Below are positions 48,401 through 59,159 of a stretch of 64,000 nt of DNA, piece by piece (position 1 is the stretch's first letter; each line of letters opens with the position of its first letter). Below the pieces are notes generated by a model. The model was not told the origin of the DNA, did not search any database, and saw nothing but the letters and a program-made list of their open reading frames with translations. The stretch comes from Dromaius novaehollandiae (lineage: Eukaryota; Chordata; Aves; Casuariiformes; Dromaiidae), in NCBI RefSeq assembly GCF_036370855.1, contig NC_088101.1, positions 937,501 to 1,001,500 of the forward strand. Direction: 5' to 3'. The position numbers and the translations under genes were made by a program.

Positions 48401-51400
48401 ATGGGCTAAAGACAAGTTTTTATAATGTGGAAAAAAACAAAAAAAGGATCCGAGTCCAGGAGATGGTTATTTTCAACAGCATTAATGGTAACTGAGCAGA
48501 AAACCTCAATGTATCTTTCTCTCTCTTTCTGTCTCCTTTTCTTCTTCTTTTTTTTTAAACTGTGAATTATGTGGTGCATGTGAAGTTTTCTAAATCGTCC
48601 CTAAGAGGCTTGCTGCAGTGACTGACTTGCACGTGGTAAACTCATCGCTGATGCGAGACCAGTGTCTCTGCTGAGTTATACCCAATGCGATTTTTAGTGC
48701 GCTATTTTGTTCAGCCCCTGAATATTTTTAGAGCGAGGTGGCTCACGCAAATGAGGAAGTCTAGCAGAAGTTTCTTCCGGACTTCTCACACTTTCTACTC
48801 TCCATGTGGCTGTGTGAGCACTAGAGAGTAAGTGCTTTGTCTCAAGGTGGAGTGAAACGTTTCTCAACCTTAAAATAAAAAGCTCGTGGCATCTGCTGTG
48901 CGCTGGGGTTTCTAAAGAGGAGGAATTCTGGGCGTGTGAATGGTTTGTCGCAAGAAAACAGTTGTGCATGTCTTTTGTTTGTCTTTCTCAACAGCCGTTC
49001 AGCTGTCTGATTAGGAAATGCCGGATACCCTCCAGCGAGATAGCTGGGGGAAGTTATTTTTCTTTTTTGCAAGTGCTCCACTAACCTATTTCACTCTTAC
49101 TAAACAATGCGTTGAATTTTTTCAGCAGACTGGCAGTTTTTGTTTAAAAAAGAAGTGGGCAAATAGCCTTCATTTCCCACTCAGTAAAATCTGAACTGTA
49201 CCAAAGCTAGGAGTGACTGTGCCCTGATGCGCTGTTGTCTTATTTCAACAGCTCCTGTTGTTTTCCAGGGAGGCACAAATGAAGAAAACGCAGGGGAAAT
49301 TCTTTATCTCAGTAAAAAGTCCTGCTTTCCTACAATGGATCATTTAAACTGAGGTTGTAAGCACAGCTTTTTTTTTTTTTTTTTTTTTTTTTTTGCTTCC
49401 CCTTTCCTGCCTGCCGCCCCTCAGCAAAAGCTGCAAGGGAAATAGTAGGTCTTGCATTAAAAGCTATGCAGCATGTCCTGAGTTTGGCACACTCTTGTTT
49501 TCTGCAAAAGTGCTTCTCATCTCCAAAGGTGTCGCTTGCTCCTGTGCAGCCCTGGAGAGCTGGCTGCTGTGAGGGACAGACCCCTCTTCCAGCCATGCCT
49601 CCACCATGATGGAACTGGGCTCTGATGCCCAACCTCAACCTGCCCTTCTGTAAAATGGGAGGAGTGATGCTGCTCCTTCTCTTGGGAGCTTTACTGACGG
49701 CAAACACTGGTGGTGATGGCAGGAGAAGGCTGTCTGGGAAGGGAGGTGGTCCAGGACCTCACATTTGTTGAGGGAAGGACGTGTAGACTGGAGCTGGATG
49801 ATGTTGGCTCAGTGTTTTTTTCTCTGCTCAAGCACAGCTGTTTTGTCATGGGGGCTGGCTCTTTGCAAGGCTGTAACGGGCTCAGCATCAGTAGGATATT
49901 TTCCCCAGTTGCTGGCGAAAGAAGAAAAGCGTGCAGGACCGAGATACTGCGGCAGGGTAAATGACTACACAGCGTCTGTGTGAATGTGCAGGGAGCAAAT
50001 CGAGGCTGCTCTTGGCTTGAATCTCCGCACGCAAGCACCTGCAGTGCATCTTTTGCTATCTGCCCCTGACTCATCCCTTTTGCTCTCCCTAGGCATGCTC
50101 TGAAAATGGACCCGAGTAATGCTGAGTTGGAGAGGGTCAGCAACAGCTCTGCCGAGAGCCTCAGCCCACCTTTCAGGAGCGTCCATGTCAGCTTCATGGC
50201 TGGCTCCTCCGACAGCCTCGACTCAGACACGCAAACCGGCAGCGATGGTGGTAAGCAAGCGTCGGGCGCAGGAGAGGCCGCATCAGGCCTGAGGAAGTGG
50301 TTACCCACATCCTGAGTCCTGCCGCTAGGGCAGCATCCACGGAGCAGGGGCCGCGAGGTTCCCACAAGCTACCCCTCACAGCAACCCTTCATCTGTCTGC
50401 GTCTTCCACCCTGCTGCTTCTTGGTGTCCTGGAGGTGCTGTCGATGGTGCCCTTGGGTGACTGAGCACTTGAACAGGTTGTCCAGAGAGGCTGTGAAGTC
50501 TCCATGCTTGGAAATATTTGAAAGCTGTCTGGACGTGGTCCTGGGCAACCTGCTCTAGGTGACCCTGCTTGATCGGGGAGGTTGGACTAGATGATCTCCA
50601 GAGGTCCCTTCCCACCTTAACCGTTCTGTGTTTCTGTGAGATGAATGTGGCAGTCAGGCCAGTACCATCGTTTTTCTCTTTTTCAATTGGCCAGCACCCA
50701 AACCATTCATCCCGTGGTTCTCCTATTGTTTGGATAAAACCTCCATCTGAAAGCAATTGTGCTCATCCTGCATACGCTTCATCCTGCACGTGCTTCAGAT
50801 GTTGCACAGAGTAACAGGTAGCCTTGCCATAGGAAGTCCTCCACTGATTGGAGGAGTACCAGGAGGAGTCCTGTGCTAGAGGTGATCTCTCTGTCTCATT
50901 TTATTTGCAGCTGTTTCTTGAAGGGGAAATATCTGCCTTTGCTCCTTTAACTGAGATCTAAAAATATTTATTATGAAGTCACCTTTTTCAGAAGTGTGTA
51001 ACTTAGACATGTACTAACAAGTTCAGCAGCTCAGCAAGCATTTCCTTTGCAAAAGCAGCCTCCGTGTAGTGGAAGTTCTGTCTCTCCAAGAGCAACAATT
51101 TGCAGCAATAAAATTAAGAGCAAGAGCTCTGGAAACTCCATTTTTTCCACTGATAACTTGGAGTTTGAAGGTGAGACCATGCCAGAAAATTATACAGGGT
51201 AGAAGAAGAACTTGCATATTTTAGGTCTTTATTTACTGGGCACAGGGGCAGATTGCTGTCAAAAATGTTATGGGACAAGAGGATTTCTCTGCCCTCACTG
51301 ACAGAAGGAACTGTTTAAACTCAGCTCAGTTTTGAAACGAGTAACCCGCATGTGATTTTTCTTGCTGATGCAAGCAAGAAGCTATTCAGTTAGTCACTGA

Positions 51401-54400
51401 GTGAGCTTAGCTCAAATTAACTGGCTCTGCTGTTTGTTAAAACGTGAGGGGGGAATGCTTTAGCAGAAGGACTTTACGCTGGAGGCATGGAGCACTGTCA
51501 GGAAAGTTGTGAGAGGGTTTCGGTACATTATTTCAGTACATTGGGGCAGAGCCCAGCAGCACGTGAAAAAGGACTAAGAGCTGTTTGGCGTCTATGGGCT
51601 AAGCGCATGGATCGGGTGCCAAAGTTTACAGTGTAGACATTTGTTCCATGAGCAGCCCCCCAAATAAATCTGGCCCCTCAAAACAGGGACTCGGCTGTGC
51701 GTCCTGGCAGAGTTGCCTCTGTTGATTTGCTCTTAGGCTGTGTGCTGAAGGATTTCTCCTGTCTGCATCCTCTGGCAAAGCACCTTGGACTGGAAGTTGC
51801 AGTGCCCAACTATTGCTGCTTGGGGATTTTTCCAGTGTTTCTGCAGGGAGATCTGTCACGGAGGGCATCTTTCTTGTGGACCAGGCAGGGTATGATGCAG
51901 GCATTTGGGTTTTTGATAAAGCTTGGGGCATGCCTCTTTGTTGAGCCCTGGCCTCTACAGTTAACTGTGCAGCTGTAGAGCGGTTGATTGCTCCTCAGCT
52001 GAGTGTCCAATGCAGGCAGACACCCGGGGCAAGGGCCGTGGCAGGAATCGGGCAGCTTGGTGCCCACCAGCTGGCATGCGGGTGAAACAAGAGACATGTG
52101 CTGGCTGACAGCAGCCTCTGAAGAACTGTTTCTGAGCATGTTATGAAAGACGGGGTGCCGAAACTGCCTCCTATGGGAAGTTAAACTACCATGGAAGCTG
52201 AAATCACTGCTGCTGATTCCAGTTCCCAGGATGTTTCTCAACGCTGTCATTTGGGATGTGGTGGATTGTAGCGGGAGCATCCAGGAAGCCTTGGCGATGG
52301 AAGTGACACGTGAAAGTTGATGTTATTCTGCCAAGCCCCGGCAGGGATGAACAGGGATGGATCGAGCCGGCCCCCTCTCGGGTAGCTGGGAACTAGCAGA
52401 TCTGCACCCACCCTGTCTTGGCTGTCTCAGGCAGCGAGCAGCTACCAGCTAAGGCTGGTCTGAACAGCTGTACAGCACGTGGCGACGCACAGACACAACA
52501 GCATGGGTCAGAGGCTCGTGGAGCCAAGCCCCTGTCTTGGGGGTGGTGGAGGAGAGGTGGGGAGTCACTGGGGTTGTGACTCAGAGGAGCGTCTGCTGTG
52601 CGCCAGCCTGAAACCACCCCGGGGGCTTTCCCACGGGCAAGCAAACAGCTACTGTGAGGGTGCACCTGCTGTCAGCTGAACCCATATTAGCAGCCTTGCT
52701 AGGGGAAAGGATCTGCTGTGAGTTTGAGGGCTTGCTACCAGTCTGAAAACGTCAGCTTTGGGACTAGACTTCAAAAAGAGAGCAATAGATCCCACTGCCA
52801 ACTCAGCTTGCTCGGAGCAATACCCCACTGTGCATCGTCCAAGGCCTGCATTGGTGTGCAGGCATTAGCAGAGCTCGGGTTTATTGAAAGCCCCACCTGT
52901 CATTCAAGTGACGTAGAATATTCTCTGAAATAATTATGTTCGTTCTTTAAATTTCCCCTGCAGACCCCTCTGCTCCACATTTGTTATATCTCCATGACCT
53001 GAAATTATTGCTCTTTATTTCAATGTCAAATCATCTCCCCCCCCCCGCCCCTCTTCCATGACATGCCATGGTCTTTACCCGTCTCTAGTCTGGCCAAGGT
53101 AGGAAAGCAGCTGCTATGGATGCCTGAAAGGAGCCACACACCCAAATTTGTGTGCCAGTGGCATGTCGGGCTGCTTGCGGCTCAGCTACATTGCGGGGCC
53201 AGGCTGCCCTCTGAGCAGAGCAGTCCAAGAATCTGCTGGTGGAGGCCAGATTGGGGGGAACCGGCCAAATCCCCAGCCTTCGTCTAGGATTTGAACCTTG
53301 CCCAGTGTGAGGCAAAAAAAAAAAAAAAAAGTTCAATATCCTCCTTGGGCTGCTCCAGTCGCACTTGAGCCAGAGCTGCATGTAACGTGAGTCATGCTCC
53401 CCTTATCGCACCGTGCTGCTGAAACGCTGGGTGGCAGCTCCCAGACCCAGCGGGCTTATGTTTAAATGTTTGTTGTCGAATGAGTATCCCCCAGTGCTTC
53501 CTTCTCACCGCCTCACGGGTGATGTCATGGCTTAAATATTTACCCTCTCCTGGCTTTTTACTGTGCTTTTTACTACTGTGTATGCAGTTTGTAGGCAAGG
53601 TTTAGGGAGGGGGATTTTTTTAGGTGGCCGTTGTAGCCTGCCTTGAAGACCTGCTGTGTTAAATTGGATTAAATACCTAACGCTTTCAGTGCAATAGATT
53701 TTAACCGATGAGGCTCGCGCTTTGGATTTGGGTGTAATCTCCTTTGCTTCTTGCCTTCTGGGCAAGACAGGCCAAGGGGTTTTGCTCCACGGGGGCCTGG
53801 CAGAGATAACTTGTGGGGGCGATGGGGATGTGGTGAGGGGCCTGCACTCCCAGCTGGTGAGGACTGTCTGTTCCCCTGTTCATTGCCTGTTTTTCTATGT
53901 GTCATTGTCTCCTAGGGCATTCGTCGGAGCCAAATCACTCCCCGCCAGCAGCCGAGAGCCAAGCGTTTCCCCCCATCCCTTTTGCTGCTGACTCCTGTGA
54001 GGACGGTCCCCCCTCTGTCCCCAGCCACCCGCCTCCTCTGCCCCAGAAGAAGACGGTGAGCAGAACTGTGTCCTCCCCGGATGGCTTCTTCTGGGGACCG
54101 GCCTCTTTGGGCAGAGCGGCCAGCGCCACTAGCCCCAGGCTGAACATCAGCCACTCCGAGAGCAACGTCTGCCTCCGTGAGGAGTCTCCCTTTGGCTACC
54201 CGGCGTGCCTGGGGGGCCCCCCTGGTGCCTTCTCCTCCTGCGAATCATTGGAGAAAGGCTCGAAAGGAAATGGCTCCTGGGGCTCAGCTGCTAGCAAAAG
54301 CACGGGGACCTGCATCCCCAGCAGAAACCACCAGGCCCTTTCCTCCTCGCAGCTCAGCGTGTCCAGCCAGGTGTCTTCGGGCTCCAGCCTCCAGCTCCAC

Positions 54401-57400
54401 AACCTCCTCAGCAATATTGACAGCAAGGAAGGGGTGTACGCCAAGCTGGGAGCTCTCTACGCCGAGTCCGTGCGCCGCCTGGTTGCCAAGTGCGAGGACT
54501 GCTTCATGCGGGAGCAGAAGAACGAGCTGCACTTCAACGAGAACAACTGGTCGCTCTTCAAGCTGACGTGCAACAAGCCCTGCTGTGATTCAGGGGACGC
54601 CATATATTACTGTGCCACCTGCTCCAAGGACCCCTCCACCACCTATGCCGTGAAGGTAAGCCTGCGCCTGGGAGGTGCCTGGGCTTATCCCCATCTGTAG
54701 TTGAGGATGAGGCAAAGAGCTACAGGGCCCAAGTCATGCTGGAGGTCCGCAGCAGAGCTGGGATTGAACCTCCAAGCTCCTTTTTCCTGCATCTAGCAAA
54801 TGGATGGGAATGACAGTCAGTTGCAGACTGTGGGAAGCACCATCAGCATAGGATGGCCTGTTTTCTTGGTGCTTGTCCTTCTCATAATTGAAGTTTGGCA
54901 AGTGAAACCCCTGCCAAAATTACCTATGTTGCCCCACCCTTGCAAAAGATCACTTTGGAGAAGTAGTTTTCATTGTAGCAAATGTCAGTCAAATGCTTAT
55001 GGCTGCAGAACAGTAGGATCTGCAACCCAACCATTTTCGCTAAAAATCTTTGTTCTCTAGAGAAATATTGTATTATAAACTTGGAGGCTTTCAGCTCTGA
55101 CAACACAAGCTGATTTAAAGCTATTCAGAAGACAGGCTGTTTCCTTCTGCATGCTTCTTAAGTGGAAGGTCTGGCCTAGAAACCATGTGAGTGCTTCTAT
55201 GATCTTGAAACTACAAGCCTTAAGATGGCTACAAGCCTCATGCAAGGCTGACTTAGAGGTGCTGTGTAAGGTCAGGTCTGAAATATTTTCCTATAACTAA
55301 AAAAAATTCATGTTTGAAATGGAAAATTTCGATGCACAAATTCAGCTCTCTTAAACCTAGAGAAGTAAGCTTATGCAACCTGTTTCGTGCACATCCCATG
55401 GATTCGGGGATCTTGACCTAGGTTATTGTGTGAACACAGAGCCTTTGATTTCTACTTTGACTTAACCCCAGGGGCACCTTGTTGCTGCTGATTCCTCAGG
55501 TTATTTTCAAAACCTAAAATAGTTGCCAAGAAAACACTGCCAGAGATGCACTAAGCAGGAATAAAAAGCCCTGCTGAATTGATTCCACCAGTGCAAACCC
55601 CAAGGGGATGTTTTAGTTAAGTGATAGCTTTAAAGATAGTTGATACTCTTAAGAAAGCACAGCCAAGCCAACAGGGGAGCTCTAAACAACCAGAGTAGTT
55701 AAGTGAGGGCTTGCCCCAGTACCCTTAGCCCAGCACTCAGAGCAGTAACTTTTTTGATGTGTTGGGCCTAAATCCACTGGAGCTTTCCTTCGAAAAGCAC
55801 AGCAGAAGAGCGGTGTAAACTGGTGCGCTCCTTTGCAACACGTGCTTCCCCACGGCACACACAGACCTTTCCTCTTGCCTGCAGCGTTTGATGGGGTTCA
55901 GAAGCTCAGCTCTCACGGTGCAACAGATGAGTTACCGTTAAGGCAGAAACAGCCCTTTTTGTTGTCTAACAGGACTGTGGATGCGCACTTATTCTGTGCT
56001 CCTGGCGCGCTGCGGAGCACCATAACAAAGCCCAAACTAGTTTGCCAGGACTGTGCTGTGCCAGCATAAAGTGAAGCTGGACATGTGTTTATATGCATGC
56101 ACGCACATCTCCTGCAAGGTTCCAGTGTGCCTTCTTTTTTGTAGCTGAAATAGAGAAAGGTTGGGAAACTTTACAGCTGGCTGATTTCTAGCTGCTCCTC
56201 CTGGCTGCTTGCACAGGTTTTATGACAGGAAAGAGGTCACAGATCTGTAGTTAAAAAAAGACTTTGAGAGCTCAAAAAGGGCAGAGGACTTGACTTGGGC
56301 CGAGGGGCCCGATGAGCAGCAGGAGCCAGAGCTCAGGCTGTATGCAGGCAGACGCAAACATACATAGAAAATGGCTAGAAAGAGGCAGGGTAATGTGAAG
56401 CAGCTGGAGCAATTGATTCAAGATATGCTCCGTGCCTCGGCCTCTCTCTCCACCCAAGATGCACCAGTCACCTACTTGGAGCTTGCTGCATGGTGGACAC
56501 CTCAGGTGCGGTCAGCGTCGCAAAGAACAGCTGGCTGGGGAAGATCCTCCCCGCTCCATTCGGCTACTTGTATTCTGTTGGGGACTCCTCTTTCTCAGGA
56601 GTATTTCCTCTCTTCTTCCAAAGCCGTACACCTCCTCCCTTTGCAAGGAGGAATGAGCTGGCTTGTTCAGTAGAGGGCTGGAAGGCTGCTTCTGCCTTCA
56701 GGGACCTTCTGCGGCTCGCTGCAGCCCACTGCACTAATCCACAGTTTATCTAACTCCCTGGAAATTATCTTTCCGCAAAATAAACACGCAGCCACAGCAG
56801 GGCATTTTCGCTTAGCAAAGAGAGGACAATAGGGATTTGAAATGCCCCTTCCCCATGCTATTGTCTCATCTGAGCAAATCGCCTGCAAACAGATTGATTC
56901 AAACCACTGCTAGAGGAATACAAAGGCAGCCCATTTCTCCAGGTCTGCTCTATTCTTGTATTCGTTTTTAACTTGGAAGCAAAATTGATTTCTTGTCCGA
57001 TCTTGCACGCATGCCAGTGGCGTGCTCCAGGGTTTGAAACCTTTTACGCTGAGTTTCAGCCCATTGCTGGTTCCTGTGGGTGAGATATAAATACATCTCT
57101 AAATTAAAAAAAAAAAAAGGCATATAATAGGAATGCCAGAAGGTCTGTAAGTTAATGGATATCTCTATAATAAACTTGGGTTTGGGTTTGTTCGATCTTT
57201 AATGCGGTCATAATGCTAAAACATAGAACAAAATGAAGATAAAGTCATGTGGGCTTAAGAGATACCAGACTGTAAATGCTTTTTTTTCCCCCCCGCCTTG
57301 TTTGAGTTTGCTGGACTCTCACGTATTTCTAAGCCCATTGTAAACTCCGACTTTTTCCCTAGTGTTTTCTTCACTGTGCCAGTCGAGTATAATTTGTGGC

Positions 57401-58872
57401 TGGCTTTCCTTAGCCATTGATCAGAGCTTTAAGAGTAATCACTGACACAAGCAAAAGGAGTGGTTGTAAAGGATATGAAAGTGGTTCCATGACTTAGGAT
57501 CAGAGGAGGGTTTAGGTGGGAAGGGAGCTCTGCAGATCTCTGTCCACCCCCTGCTCCAAGTAGGGCCACCCTGACAGCCAGGTCAGGTCACTGGGCCTCA
57601 TCCAGGCAAGCGTTGACCATCCCCAGGGATGCAGGCAGCACATCTTTAGCCACAGCCTTTGCTTTTTCCTCTGCAAAGTGTCTCCTGCGTCAGAGGGGGG
57701 ATCTGACTGACATGCATCCTGCTTGTACTAACATCTTCCTTAGCACCTGCAGATGGGAACCCGTCCCTGAACTGTTGATCTTTGCCCTGTCTCTGTCACT
57801 GACGGGCTCTTCTTCGCTTTTGATCTCTTCACAGATTTGTAAAACTCAAGAGTCGAAGGTGGCTGCTTCGTACTGCAGCCCCATGGTGCCCGTCCACTTC
57901 AACATCCAGCAGGACTGTGGGCATTTTGTAGCCTCTGTCCCCTCCAGCATGCTGCTGGCCTCGGATGGGGGGAACAGTGTTCCTGTGGATGGCCTCCGTC
58001 CCTCCCGGCCTGCCAGTGAGCATGACTGCGTGGTGGTCATCACCCGGGAGGTGCCGAGCCAGACCACTGCCGACTTCGTGAGGGACTCGGTGGCGTTGCA
58101 CCAAGCCAAGCCTGAGTTGTATGAACGCCGTGTTTGCTTCTTGCTCCTCCAGCTCTGCAATGGCCTGGAGCATCTCAAAGAGCATGGCATCATCCATCGC
58201 GACCTGTGCCTGGAGAATCTCCTACTTGTCCCGTGCAAGCCCCCCATGAGCTGTGTGAAAGCCAAAGATGACAAACGCTTACCCCGCCTCATCATCAGCA
58301 ATTTTTTGAAAGCCAAGCAGAAGTCAGGAGCTGGAGACTCCAAACTGAAGAAGAGCCAGGCCCGGCTGGCTCCGGAGATTGTGTCGGCTTCTCAGTACAA
58401 GAAGTTTGATGAGTTTCAGACTGGCATTCTCATTTACGAGCTGCTGCACCAGCCCAACCCTTTCGAGGAGAAGGTGCACCTCAGAGAGCAGGAGTACAGC
58501 CCCGAGGATCTGCCTGCTCTGCCCAGCCTGTCCATCTACTCCCGGGGGCTCCAGCAGTTGGCCCACCTGCTGCTGGAAGCGGATCCCATCAAGCGCTTGA
58601 GGATCACCGAGGCCAAGCGGATGCTGCAGTGCCTACTCTGGGGGCCCCGGAAGGACCTCACTGAGCAGCCCCTCAACCACGAGGAAGCCCTCCGCCAGGC
58701 ACTGCAGAACTGGGTTGACATGAAGCGTGCCCTGCTGATGATGAAGTTTGCTGAGAGGGCCGTGGATGCGGAGCGGAGCGTTGAACTGGAGGACTGGCTG
58801 TGCTGCCAGTATTTAGCATCCACCGAGCCCACCTCTCTCTTGCACACACTAAAACTGCTGCAGCTGCTCTGA
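37695..58872 (+). CDS. PRAG1: Pragmin (PRAG1/SGK223) pseudokinase scaffold
   Basis: Coding exons 37695-37979, 39336-41143, 50093-50250, 53916-54655 and 57835-58872; phases agree and give 1342 residues. PRAG1 is a PEAK-family cytoplasmic scaffold that recruits Csk and acts downstream of Rho/Rnd2 and receptor tyrosine signalling. N-terminus MSACSEFVEHVWKPGSC and C-terminus LKLLQLL match the mammalian protein. DPIYA with Tyr391 (40212-40226) sits where mammals have EPIYA. A poly-Pro run is at 41104-41128. The kinase-like fold spans exons 5-6: Lys997 in YAVK, HRDLCLEN at 1118-1125, and ISNF (1151-1154) in place of DFG, so it is a pseudokinase. The flanking helices of the PEAK dimerisation (SHED) region are expected around residues 900-990 and the last 80 residues. 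ATG 37695 is the first in-frame Met and has A at -3; human begins 13 residues earlier. Confidence 0.96.
37980..39335 (+). other. PRAG1 intron 2
   Basis: GTAATG donor after CTGTCGCAG and TGCAG acceptor at 39335. No repeat or gene recognised. Confidence 0.7.
41912..41929. repeat. Poly-A run
   Basis: Eighteen consecutive A in PRAG1 intron 3. Confidence 0.9.
45383..45434. repeat. CA/CG dinucleotide microsatellite
   Basis: Interrupted (CA)n with CG units, ending in about 12 pure CA repeats; likely polymorphic and Z-DNA-prone. Confidence 0.92.
49368..49394. repeat. Poly-T run
   Basis: Twenty-seven consecutive T in PRAG1 intron 3, about 700 bases before exon 4. Confidence 0.92.
50455..50642 (+). 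mobile_element. CR1 LINE 3' end, well preserved
   Basis: Near-consensus sauropsid CR1 3' end in sense orientation. Landmarks: gagcacttgaacaggttgtc, cagagaggctgtgaagtctc, ggacgtggtcctgggcaacc, ggttggactagatgatctcc and aggtcccttcccacc, ending in TTCTGTGTTTCTGTGA, the short terminal repeat type of CR1. 5' truncated, as most CR1 copies are. It is the main evidence for a sauropsid genome. Confidence 0.9.
53314..53330. repeat. Poly-A run
   Basis: Seventeen consecutive A in PRAG1 intron 4; it may be the tail of an unidentified retroposed piece, but no element was recognised. Confidence 0.8.
54686..54785 (-). mobile_element. MIR-type SINE remnant
   Basis: The plus strand reads as the reverse complement of a MIR core: tatccccatctgtagttgag, then gaggcaaagagc, then cccaagtcatgct, then cagagctgggattgaacc. 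The last block contains a degenerate pol III B box on the minus strand. MIR is an ancient amniote-wide family, so it predates this lineage. Confidence 0.65.
57484..57690 (-). mobile_element. CR1 LINE 3' end, antisense
   Basis: Reads as the reverse complement of a CR1 3' end: gaagggagctctgcagatct, then ccaccccctgctccaag, then tagggccaccctgacagcc, then tgaccatccccagggatg. More diverged than the copy in intron 4. Confidence 0.7.
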
Positions 58873-59118
58873 CCTTGGACGTGTCTCAGAGGCGGCCAAG
58901 GGTTCCTGGTTTCCTCACGGCTAAAGGTACAGAGCCCTTTGTATGTGAAAAGCATGAATGTCAGCTGTGAATGTGCATTTAGCTCCTGCCCTGCACTCCA
59001 ATCTACATCAGACATGTTTGCTACCTTGAGCACTGTCAATTGTGAGCAGGCGAAACTGGGAACCTACCCCATTTTGGGGGGACTTTTTTTTTTTTTTGGT
59101 ATGGTAAGTCTGTGGACT

Positions 59119-59124
59119 AATAAA
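59119..59124 (+). terminator. PRAG1 polyadenylation signal
   Basis: AATAAA 247 bases after the PRAG1 stop, followed at 59135-59148 by a TGTGTGTGTGTGTT GU-rich element: a textbook cleavage/polyadenylation site giving a short 3' UTR. Confidence 0.8.
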
Positions 59125-59159
59125 CTCCTGCCTCTGTGTGTGTGTGTTTCTAATGGGCA

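Larger units (their letters stand above)
41144..50092 (+). other. PRAG1 intron 3
   Basis: About 9 kb. The donor GTACAG at 41144 is the in-frame choice; a second GTGAGA donor lies 10 bases downstream. It contains an A18 run (41912-41929), AATAAA at 42307-42312, a CA/CG dinucleotide repeat (45383-45434), a pyrimidine tract (48518-48557) and a T27 run (49368-49394). No additional exon recognised. Confidence 0.6.
50251..53915 (+). other. PRAG1 intron 4
   Basis: GTAAGC donor and CCTAG acceptor at 53915. It contains the best preserved CR1 3' end of the window (50455-50642), a C-rich run (53035-53048) and an A17 run (53314-53330). No other exon recognised. Confidence 0.65.
54656..57834 (+). other. 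PRAG1 intron 5
   Basis: GTAAGC donor after TATGCCGTGAAG and CACAG acceptor at 57834. It holds a MIR-like SINE 30 bases after the donor and an antisense CR1 fragment ending about 150 bases before the acceptor; an A13-type run lies near 57105-57117. Confidence 0.7.

Noticed and set aside
53262-53330. B-box-like GGTTCAAATCC on the minus strand beside a poly-A/T run, as a possible tRNA-derived SINE
   Set aside because: No A box at the right spacing and the T run lies where the A box should be; kept only as a poly-A run.
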